DNA from: an uncultured Clostridium sp.
Lineage (GTDB): Bacteria > Bacillota > Clostridia > TANB77 > CAG-508
DNA: 5,326 bases
Direction: 5' to 3'
Assembly: GCA_900556945.1 (NCBI GenBank)
Contig: USQP01000071.1
Location: forward strand, 1 to 5,326
In this document: piece after piece, positions 1 through 5,326 of the stretch
Layout of the letters: the number at the start of each line of letters is the position of its first letter
Position numbering within the stretch: position 1 is the first letter of the stretch
The notes under the pieces: model-generated
What the model was told of the DNA's origin: nothing
The model's input: the letters and a program-made list of their open reading frames with translations, nothing else
Database searches by the model: none
Made by a program: the position numbers and the translations under genes

Positions 1-50
1 TACGAGATTACTACGCGTCTCGTGGGCTCGGAGATGTGTATAAGAGACAG
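1..50. other. Residual Illumina Nextera P7 adapter (not genomic)
   Basis: Bases 1-8 match the end of the Illumina P7 primer (TACGAGAT). Bases 9-16 (TACTACGC) sit where the 8-nt i7 index belongs; I recall this as the adapter form of Nextera XT index N719. Bases 17-31 (GTCTCGTGGGCTCGG) are the Nextera read-2 linker, and bases 32-50 (AGATGTGTATAAGAGACAG) are the 19-bp Tn5 mosaic end. The order and spacing fit a library adapter exactly. The contig therefore ends at 51 and nothing left of it should be interpreted. Read on the minus strand, the adapter is in frame with addB and adds a false tail beginning LSLIHISEPTRR. Confidence 0.98.
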
Positions 51-1706
51 CCCAGGAATTTTGCCGAGTCCGCTATTTTTTAATCCAATTTTTAATATTT
101 TGCTATATTGGTCTATTGTCATCTTTTCTTCTTTAAATATTACTATAATTTCATCCAGAATATCAAGTATTGTTTTATAACTTGTTTTATATTCACTTAC
201 TAAATCGAATAAATTTTTTTCTTCTAATTCTTCTATCTTTTTAATTATTTTTTCTTCTATATTTTGTTCTTGTAAAAATTCATAAATTGCTTTTGTTATA
301 TTAGTTGCTGTCTTTTCTTGTTTGATTCTATCTTGTAATTCTAATAATGGATTTATGATTTGTTTTCGTAGTTCATTTAATCTTTCTATTTCCTGTCTTT
401 TTCCTTCATCTTCTAATTCATAGATAAAATCTTTTTTCCATTTACTTCGCTTTATCCCCCATTTCATACAATAATTTTCTAATTTAAAAATTTCATCTTT
501 ATCGACTTCTAAAAATCCTAATTTTATATAGCCAAATACCGCTTCCTTCGAAAAATTTTTATTTAAAATCTCTAAAATGGCTAATATATATTGTACGATA
601 ACATTTTGATTCAAATCACGCTTTTCATCAATAAATACTGGAATTTGATATTGATTAAAAATTGCTCTTACTAAGGAAGAATAATTTTCTATATTTTTTG
701 TAATAATTGAAATATCTTTATATCTCAATTCTTTTTCTCTTACTAACTCACTTATCCTTTTTGCCATTTCTTCTACTTCTGAATATTCATTTTTAGCTAG
801 AAATAATTCTATATTTTCCACACTTTTTTCGTATTTTGTGGATTTACTATTATAAATATTATTACTTAGATGTTTTAATTCTTCTGTTTTAAATCGATAC
901 GTTTTCTCCAATACAACTGGCTTTTCCAATTCAAATTCATTTTCTTTCATTAAATTTAATATTTTAGATAATGTTATTTTATTAGAATAATATATATCTG
1001 TATCTGGATTTGTATTTATGTTTAAATTATCTATACAAATAGTAATGTTAACTTGTTTGGCTTGTCTGATTAATTCTTTTATAACTTGATATTCTTGATA
1101 GGTAAAACCTGTAAATTCATCAATATATATGATACTATCCTTTACTAAGTCAGTTTCTCTTAAAGCACTAGCAAGCATCGTTAATAGATCCGTTTCTTCT
1201 ATAAAATGATCCCCCATTTTTTCTTCAAATTTTTCATATATTAGACTCATATCTAATAATTTCGTTTTTAAATAGGCATCTTCTATTTTTTCTGCTTCAT
1301 CTTTTAAATTTTCTACTGTTACACCATGCTTTTTAAACTCTGTAATGGCTGTCATACTTAACTCTATATTTTCATCTGATTTTCCTAAAAAATTCAACTC
1401 TTTCTTATAACTATTTAAAATAGAATAGATAAGCATCGCTTTTCCACATTTTGAAAGATTGTTTTTATTATTCCCTCCTACTTCTGCTAGAACTCTATAT
1501 GCCATTCTACTTAAAGTAATCACTTCCGCATGAATAGCAGATTTTGATTTTACAGCCTCCATTAATTTTCTTTCTGCCGTGAAAGAAAATTGTTCAGGTG
1601 TAATAATAAAAATCTTTTTTTCTTTCTCTATTAAGTTAGCAATTTCTTGAAAACAATATGTACTTTTTCCACTTCCTGGCTGTCCATATATAATTCTTAA
1701 TCCCAT
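51..1706 (-). CDS. addB: AddB, helicase-nuclease subunit of AddAB (N-terminal 552 residues, 3' truncated)
   Basis: AddB pairs with AddA to form the cytoplasmic helicase-nuclease that resects double-strand breaks for RecA-dependent recombination, the Firmicute counterpart of RecBCD. The reading frame is open for 552 codons with no stop. The N-terminus carries a Walker A motif, GQPGSGKST (residues 8-16), followed by IITPEQFSFTAER (34-46), a helicase-like IIYIDEFTGF (192-201) and the AddB hallmark IPVFIDEKRDL (355-365). The last biological residues, GKIPG, match the family motif that precedes its DQV segment. AddB is usually about 1,150 aa, so roughly half is missing, including the C-terminal nuclease domain and the iron-sulfur cysteines. 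The ATG at 1706 is preceded by GGAGGT (1716-1711), 4 nt away. No in-frame CGG is present. addA would be expected beyond the left edge. Probably cotranscribed with ogg across the inverted repeat. Confidence 0.93.
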
Positions 1707-1717
1707 CAAAACCTCCG

Positions 1718-1800
1718 GTGTCCAATTGGGGACGTTTCCTTTTGGACACTTACTTTAATAATTTTTGAATGTCCAAAAGGAAACGTCCCCAATTGGACAC
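1718..1800. repeat. 83-bp element: two perfect 31-bp inverted repeats around a 21-bp loop (REP/MITE-like)
   Basis: The arms at 1718-1748 and 1770-1800 are exact reverse complements, separated by an AT-rich 21-nt centre (1749-1769). Each arm is itself partly palindromic: TGTCCAA at 1719-1725 pairs with TTGGACA at 1742-1748, and CCAATTGG (1722-1729) is a small palindrome. The core GGGGACGTTTCC is more GC-rich than the surroundings. No U-tract follows on either strand, so it is not a standard terminator. The element abuts the ogg stop codon (1801-1803) on one side and lies 1 nt from the addB GGAGGT on the other. Nested palindromes with GGGGACG-type cores resemble REP/BIME elements mobilised by Y1 (RAYT) transposases; that assignment is inference. 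Transcribed, it would form a very stable hairpin directly before the addB ribosome binding site. Confidence 0.85.
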
Positions 1801-2667
1801 TCATGCTTCTCTTCTCCAATAAAATAAATATTGCTGTGCTAATCCTGCCAAATTCCCAAATTTTTTTTGTGCTATCTTCTGTATTTGCGTTTTGCTTACT
1901 TTTGTCTCATCCTCATTTTTAATATATAAATCATTCATAACTCTTGTTACCCATACATCAATCGGAAATACTTCCAGTCTTTTTAGATTAGAAAATAGTA
2001 AAATACAATCTGCTACTTTTGGTCCTACTCCTGATAATTTTAATAATTCTTCTCTTACTCCTATCGTATCTGGATTTTTTCTCATTTTCTCTAAATCAAT
2101 CTCTTTTTCTAATACCATCTTTGTTGTTTCATAAAGTCTGATATCTCTAAATCCCAGTCCTAATTTTCTATATTCCTCTACTGTCACATCTTTTAATTGC
2201 TCTGCTGTTGGAAATGTATAATACTTTTCTCCCTTATAAGCTATTTCATTTCCATATTTTTTTGATAGCCTTTCTATAATCCCTTTTATTCTTGGAATAT
2301 TGTTGTTTGCAGATATAATAAAAGAAATTATAGTTTCCCATAAATCCTGATTTAAAATTCTAATTCCTTTTCCGTATTCAATACTTTTTTGCATATTTTT
2401 ATCTATTTTAGATAATTTATCTTTTATTTTTTGATAATCACGATTTAAATCAAAATAGTTTTCTACCGTTTCTTTTATTTCTCCTTCACATATTCCTTCA
2501 AATATAATCTGATGGTTTTCTTTTTTTACATTTAATACATTATTTCCAAATACTCCTGTATAGCTTCCATCTTCTTGTCTATTCCACCTGAAGCATTGTC
2601 CACATTCAAAAACGTCTTTTAATTCAAAAGAATTTATATTTTGTAACAAATATTTTTGTTCTTTCAC
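1801..2667 (-). CDS. ogg: 8-oxoguanine DNA glycosylase/AP lyase (Ogg family, clostridial type)
   Basis: A 288-aa cytoplasmic base-excision-repair enzyme that removes 8-oxoguanine opposite C and nicks the abasic site. The N-terminal OGG domain has FECGQCFRW (20-28). The helical core has ISANNNIPRI (118-127), equivalent to the SSNNN segment of OGG1. The helix-hairpin-helix LSGVGPKVADC (211-221) is followed by VFPIDVW (233-239). K217 is the expected Schiff-base lysine and D237 the catalytic aspartate; they are 20 residues apart, against 19 (K249/D268) in human OGG1. The C-terminus AGLAQQYLFYW is typical. Length is normal for the family, although the inverted-repeat element begins right after the stop. 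The start is GTG at 2667, 7 nt after AGGAGA (2680-2675); the overlapping ATG at 2669 runs directly into TGA. Such proteins are often annotated as DNA-3-methyladenine glycosylase. Confidence 0.94.
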   Translation of the reverse strand: MKEQKYLLQNINSFELKDVFECGQCFRWNRQEDGSYTGVFGNNVLNVKKENHQIIFEGICEGEIKETVENYFDLNRDYQKIKDKLSKIDKNMQKSIEYGKGIRILNQDLWETIISFIISANNNIPRIKGIIERLSKKYGNEIAYKGEKYYTFPTAEQLKDVTVEEYRKLGLGFRDIRLYETTKMVLEKEIDLEKMRKNPDTIGVREELLKLSGVGPKVADCILLFSNLKRLEVFPIDVWVTRVMNDLYIKNEDETKVSKTQIQKIAQKKFGNLAGLAQQYLFYWRREA

Positions 2668-2701
2668 ATTAAAATCTCCTTTTATCTTTCTTTCATGAAA
2701 T

Positions 2702-2710
2702 ATTATATCA
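2702..2710 (-). promoter_or_regulatory. Extended -10 promoter of ogg (and probably addB)
   Basis: Read on the minus strand, 2710-2702 is TGATATAAT, a perfect extended -10 (TGnTATAAT), which predicts a start near 2695 and a leader of about 28 nt carrying AGGAGA. No good -35 lies 17 nt upstream, as is common for extended -10 promoters. An alternative is TTGAAT (2739-2734), a 16-nt spacer and CATAAT (2717-2712). A perfect 10-bp palindrome TTTCATGAAA (2691-2700) covers the predicted start site. The rest of the 81-bp gap after the YitT gene is A/T runs without a convincing GC-rich terminator stem. Confidence 0.65.
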
Positions 2711-2748
2711 TATTATGTTTATTTTTTTATCTTATTCAAGCAAATTTT

Positions 2749-3610
2749 TTAAATTTTTTTAAATCCTAACCCTACTACTTCTCTTGAATTTGTTATGATA
2801 ATAAAACTATTTGGGTCTATTTTTCTTGCCACAACCTTTATTTTAGCAATATCCCCTCTGGAAGCTGCACACATTAGTATTAATTTCTTTTCATTTGTGT
2901 ACATCCCTTTTCCAAAAATTCCTGTTGTCCCTCTTTTAATTTTATCTCCTATTTGTTTGGCAATTTCCTCATTTTTATCTGATATGATTAATAATAATTT
3001 GGTAAAATAAATTCCTTCAAATAAAATATCTATCATTTTACCCATTAGATAGATGGCAATTGCTGAATATAAACCGATTTCAATTTCTTTTAAAAAAATT
3101 ACATTTAAGGATACAATTATAGCATCTATGATAATAATAGCTCTACTTAAGCTAACAGTTGGTTTATATTCTCTTACGATATAACCAGCTAAATCAGTTC
3201 CTCCCGTAGAAGAATTCACCTTTAGAAGAACAGCTGTACCGCAATCCAATAATAATTCCACCATAAACACAAGCCAAAAATCGGTCATTGGTTAGTGGTT
3301 CTAGTTTATCTAAAAAATCAATAAAGACAGATAATGCTATTGTTCCTATCATAGATTTAATAAAAAAACTCTTTCCTATTTTAAAAATAGAAAACAGAAA
3401 TAAAGGAACATTAATTATTAATATCATAGTTCCCATTGGTACATGAAATAAGTAGTACGTAATTGTTGCAATTCCGGCTATTCCTCCTGATGATAATTGA
3501 TTCGGTAATAAAAATAAGGAAACTCCTACGGCCATAATGAAAGCACCTAAAATTGTTCCTGCTATTTCTAAACTTATTTTTTTAAAATTAAATTTTCCTT
3601 CTATCTCCAT
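2749..3610 (-). CDS. YitT-family membrane protein (DUF161 + DUF2179), needs +1 frameshift
   Basis: An integral membrane protein of the YitT family, whose function is poorly defined. Two minus-strand frames join into one protein of about 286 aa, the normal family length. Codons 1-123 (3610-3242) encode hydrophobic segments at roughly 14-35, 59-77, 82-100 and 112-123, with the conserved LLPNQLSSGGIAGIA (34-48). The frame then shifts by +1 at base 3241, and 163 codons (3240 to the TAA at 2749) supply GTAVLLKVNSSTGGTDLAG, further membrane helices and a soluble DUF2179 domain (about 227-283: GKGMYTNEKKLILMC, IDPNSFIIIT, VVGLGF). Without the shift the first frame ends after 15 unrelated residues. 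A separate start at 3288 is unlikely: its first 16 residues do not resemble the family. The start at 3610 is preceded by AAAGGTGA, which lies in a hairpin. It may be a recent pseudogene, an assembly error or a recoded gene. Confidence 0.85.
3238..3244 (-). other. +1 frameshift point in the YitT gene at TTG-CGG-T
   Basis: On the minus strand the frame reads GGA TTG CGG TAC and the family-like continuation is TTG (C) GGT ACA, so the base at 3241 must be skipped. Protein similarity places the switch within about one codon: GGIIIGL comes from one frame and GTAVLLKVNSSTGG from the other. There is no homopolymer that would explain a simple slippage error. The zero-frame codon is CGG (Arg) and the +1 codon GGT (Gly). 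Confidence 0.75.
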
Positions 3611-3655
3611 AAAAAAATCACCTTTATTTTAGTATTGGTAAAATAAGGGTGATTT
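3611..3655 (-). terminator. Hairpin plus U7 after the pilin-like gene, overlapping the YitT ribosome binding site
   Basis: Arms 3640-3655 and 3615-3630 form a 16-position stem around a 9-nt loop (3631-3639). On the minus strand one position is a C-A mismatch; on the plus strand the same position is a G-U wobble. On the minus strand the stem runs straight into a seven-T tract (3617-3611), the shape of an intrinsic terminator for the pilin-like gene, which ends at 3672. The 3' arm contains AAAGGTGA, the YitT Shine-Dalgarno, and the T-tract ends at the YitT ATG. Folding would therefore both favour termination and hide the YitT ribosome binding site. The stem is AU-rich, so strength is uncertain. 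Confidence 0.6.
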
Positions 3656-3671
3656 ATGCAATTTTAAAAAT

Positions 3672-5025
3672 TTAATTATTTTCAATCTCCCATTCTGTAC
3701 ATCCGTTTTTTTGCGAGTTTAATTTTTTTAATTGTATATTAGAACCTAAAGATACAACTGGCATGATGCCTTTCGTTAATGTATGCTGATTTCCGCCCCA
3801 ATATGCTAAATAGTTATCGGTCGCAGTACGAACAGTTCCCAAACCAACATTAAAAAGTCCCCATGTACATGTGATATATGTATCAAATCCTCCTTCATAA
3901 CGTGATGCCAACCAATATGATTTATTATTTGAAAACAACATGGAATATTCTTTACTGTTGCTTGCTATTCCTTTTTGACTATCGGAAGAATCATTTGTTA
4001 ATTGAGTTGGATTATATCGATAGTAAGTATTAGTAATAGTGGTACTTTCCCCAATATCTAATTGTTTCCATTTATTATTATCTTGGTCGAAATAACCAAA
4101 AGCTGCATAGCCATAAGTTGTATTTACTCCGTTTTCACCTTTTACTTTAATTGTTGCAAAAGCACTCCTTGTATAGGTAACTTTATTTTGATATTCTCCT
4201 ATTTCTCCTTCTTTAAATACTCTTCCATCTCCTATATTTTCTGGATTGTATCCTGTTATTTGGTTTATATCTTCTATTTTTAGTGCTCTAGCACCTATTG
4301 CTCCGATCCCATTTCCATATATCGCACAAATTTTTTCTATCTCATTTACCCCATATTGATAACCGAATCCTTCCTTGTAGTGAATAATTCTTTACTGGAT
4401 TATCTGGTACAATCAATAAATAATCTCCAAAATCTAAATATTCTAATCCTAACACTCTCCATCCATTTGTATCAATATCTGTACTAAATTCTTGGTCACT
4501 GTTTATGCCTGTTTCAGAGGCGTGCGATACATATGTTATCTCTCCATTAGAATTTGGATTGTAATTTACATAATCTCCTATACTTAATTCAATCTCTCCA
4601 TTCGTTATCTTATGATTTTCCTCATCATTCGTTGCAGTCCACCAATTTACTCTTCTCACATTTCCATCTTTATTAACCACATAAGCTCGATTAGAATCTT
4701 GAAAAACCACTAAAAAATATTCTCCTGAAGTGGATACTCGTGTTTTATCCTTTCCTGATTCTAAATCTAACTGTTCTTTTAAATTTTCTTCTTTTAATTC
4801 TATTAAATTTTCATCACCTATTTTGGCTGAGACAGCTGCTCTTTCTACCACTTCTTTTTCTTCTGCAATTTTCGTATTTTCTTTAGCATTTTCAGCTTGT
4901 ATTAATATTCCATTTTCTCCTGTTAATGTTGTAATTGTCACTCCCGCTAGTATCAAAAGTACAATTATTGTTATCACTAATGCAATTAATGTTATGCCTT
5001 TTCTATTCTTTAAAAGTTTATTCAT
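3672..5025 (-). CDS. Pilin-like surface protein with class III (prepilin) signal, needs +1 frameshift
   Basis: Probably an exported, membrane-anchored or fibre-forming protein processed by prepilin peptidase; exact function unknown. The N-terminus MNKLLKNRKG precedes the hydrophobic ITLIALVITIIVLLILAGV (11-29), with expected cleavage after G10. The usual Glu at +5 of the mature pilin is absent (Ala15). A charged, probably helical stretch (about 43-90) leads to an extracellular-type domain with WWTATND (128-134) and GWRVLGLEYL (188-197). The frame breaks near 4365; skipping one base continues as GYQYGVNEIEKICAIYGNG, IEDINQITGYNP, SYWLASRYEGGF and MPVVSLGSNIQL, all features of this clostridial family, and ends with TAA at 3672. 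The joined product is about 450 aa. The ATG at 5025 follows GAGGAGA (5040-5034). The 3' part at 3941-3672 is not a separate gene: its frame stays open upstream to the shift. No pilus assembly genes are visible here. Confidence 0.82.
4362..4368 (-). other. +1 frameshift point in the pilin-like gene, best placed at ATT-CGG-T
   Basis: The zero frame reads CAA GGA AGG ATT CGG TTA and ends at TGA (4344-4342). The +1 frame is closed by TAA at 4394-4392, so the shift lies between about 4391 and 4345. Skipping base 4365 gives SLQGRI-GYQYGV, which I judge the best match to the family pattern L.L.G..GY..GV. Other positions in that interval, such as an extra T in AATTATTCAC, cannot be excluded. As in the YitT gene, this point is a CGG codon followed by T and resumes at GGT. 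Confidence 0.6.
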
Positions 5026-5076
5026 CCTAAAATTCTCCTCTTTTGTTTTTCAATATTAAAATTATTCCTCACTTAT

Positions 5077-5106
5077 ATTTTATCTAATCATGACATTGAA
5101 TGTCAA
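5077..5106 (-). promoter_or_regulatory. Sigma-70 type promoter of the pilin-like gene
   Basis: On the minus strand a consensus -35 TTGACA (5106-5101) is followed, after an 18-nt spacer, by TAAAAT (5082-5077), five of six matches to TATAAT. The predicted start near 5070 leaves a leader of about 45 nt containing the GAGGAGA ribosome binding site. This is the clearest -35/-10 pair in the window. Confidence 0.7.
5091..5105. promoter_or_regulatory. 15-bp palindrome over the pilin-like gene promoter (candidate operator)
   Basis: TGACATTGAATGTCA is a perfect dyad with 7-bp arms around one central base. It covers five bases of the TTGACA -35 and part of the spacer, so a bound protein would block the promoter. 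The XRE-type regulator that starts at 5229 on the opposite strand is the obvious candidate; this link is inference from position. Confidence 0.5.
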
Positions 5107-5140
5107 CACAATATTCATAGATTTTATTTGTATAAGCACA

Positions 5141-5163
5141 TTTTAAAACAATATGTTTTAAAA
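5141..5163. promoter_or_regulatory. 23-bp perfect inverted repeat upstream of the XRE gene
   Basis: TTTTAAAACA (5141-5150) and TGTTTTAAAA (5154-5163) are exact reverse complements with the 3-nt centre ATA. It lies mid-way in the divergent intergenic region, 66 bp before the XRE start. It may be an operator for autoregulation or a short AU hairpin. A smaller dyad, AACAA-A-TTGTT (5172-5182), follows. Its sequence differs from the 5091-5105 palindrome, so the two need not bind the same protein. Confidence 0.45.
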
Positions 5164-5188
5164 GTCGGTATAACAAATTGTTTTATTT

Positions 5189-5194
5189 TATAAT
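5189..5194 (+). promoter_or_regulatory. Possible -10 box for the XRE regulator
   Basis: A perfect TATAAT precedes the plus-strand regulator by 34 bases. No recognisable -35 lies 16-18 nt upstream, and the area is so AT-rich that a chance match is likely. It is the only consensus -10 found on this strand of the intergenic region. Confidence 0.25.
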
Positions 5195-5228
5195 TTTTTT
5201 AGTTAATTTTATTTGGAAGGAATTGAAA

Positions 5229-5326
5229 ATGAAAACACGTATTAAAAATTTAAGAGAAGATAATGACCTTACGCAAAAACAAATAAGTGATATTCTTAAT
5301 ATTTCTCAAGTTGCTTATTCTTATTA
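5229..5326 (+). CDS. XRE-family helix-turn-helix transcriptional regulator (N-terminal 32 residues, cut by the window edge)
   Basis: The visible product MKTRIKNLREDNDLTQKQIS... continues to AYSY at the edge. It shows the start of a Cro/C1-type HTH: helix 1 (IKNLREDND), the LTQKQISDIL second helix with the typical Gln, and the beginning of the recognition helix (ISQVAYSY). The ATG follows GGAAGG (5215-5220) with 8 nt spacing. It is divergent from the pilin-like gene across about 200 bp containing several dyads, the usual layout of a local repressor and its target. Length, effector domain and true target cannot be seen. Confidence 0.85.
   Translation, partial: MKTRIKNLREDNDLTQKQISDILNISQVAYSY

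Noticed and set aside
1718..1800. Short CRISPR array or intrinsic terminator
   Set aside because: The two copies are inverted rather than direct with no spacer series, and neither strand has a U-tract after the stem.
1892..2134. Plus-strand 80-codon open frame
   Set aside because: It lies antisense inside ogg, whose catalytic motifs make the minus strand clearly coding; no ribosome binding site or family similarity.
2795..3010. Plus-strand 71-codon open frame rich in hydrophobic residues
   Set aside because: Antisense to the YitT gene; its hydrophobicity mirrors the membrane and DUF2179 codons of the opposite strand.
2749..3288. Independent YitT C-terminal gene starting at ATG 3288
   Set aside because: The first 16 residues are out-of-frame reading of the conserved upstream half; family similarity begins only after the shift at 3241.
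3672..3941. Independent 89-aa gene with ATG at 3941
   Set aside because: The same frame stays open upstream to about 4390 with family motifs, and no Shine-Dalgarno precedes the ATG; it is the tail of the pilin-like protein.
4062..4283. Plus-strand 73-codon open frame
   Set aside because: Antisense to the +1 part of the pilin-like gene; it only appears free because the zero frame stops at 4342.
4289..4300. GTGCT-CT-AGCAC palindrome as an operator
   Set aside because: It falls on ordinary codons (GGT GCT AGA GCA) of the pilin-like gene, and five-base arms are expected by chance.
4730..5059. Plus-strand 109-codon open frame
   Set aside because: Antisense to the pilin-like N-terminus and running through its ribosome binding site; low-complexity Ser/Phe composition is typical of a shadow frame.

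Overview
The window is strongly AT-rich and reads as a contig end from an uncultured low-GC Firmicute, most likely a Clostridia-type gut bacterium. The evidence is AddB rather than RecBCD, an archaeal/clostridial-style Ogg, a YitT-family membrane protein, and the 'KGITLIALV' pilin-like N-terminus that is widespread in uncultured Clostridia. The first 50 bases are not biological. They are an Illumina/Nextera P7 adapter (index plus transposon mosaic end) left on the contig end, and the biological sequence starts at 51.

Layout: 51-1706 (minus) is the N-terminal half of addB, open straight into the adapter. 1718-1800 is an 83-bp element made of two perfect 31-bp inverted repeats, wedged between the addB ribosome binding site and the ogg stop codon. 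1801-2667 (minus) is an intact 8-oxoguanine DNA glycosylase with a GTG start and a consensus extended -10 promoter, so ogg and addB look like a short DNA-repair transcription unit. 2749-3610 (minus) is a YitT-family membrane protein and 3672-5025 (minus) a pilin-like surface protein; each is readable only with a +1 frameshift. A hairpin with a U-tract lies between them and contains the YitT Shine-Dalgarno sequence. 5026-5228 is a divergent intergenic region with several dyads, one overlapping the -35 of the pilin-like gene. 5229 to the right edge (plus) is the start of an XRE-type HTH regulator, which may control the pilin-like gene.

The most interesting observation is that the two frameshifts look alike. 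Both are +1, both can be placed at an in-frame CGG codon followed by T (read onward as GGT, Gly), and after checking every CCG triplet of the plus strand I find no other in-frame CGG in the roughly 1,600 codons here. This fits either two independent one-base C insertions (mutation or assembly error) or +1 frameshifting at a CGG codon that is almost unused, perhaps unassigned, in this organism. The sequence alone cannot decide.
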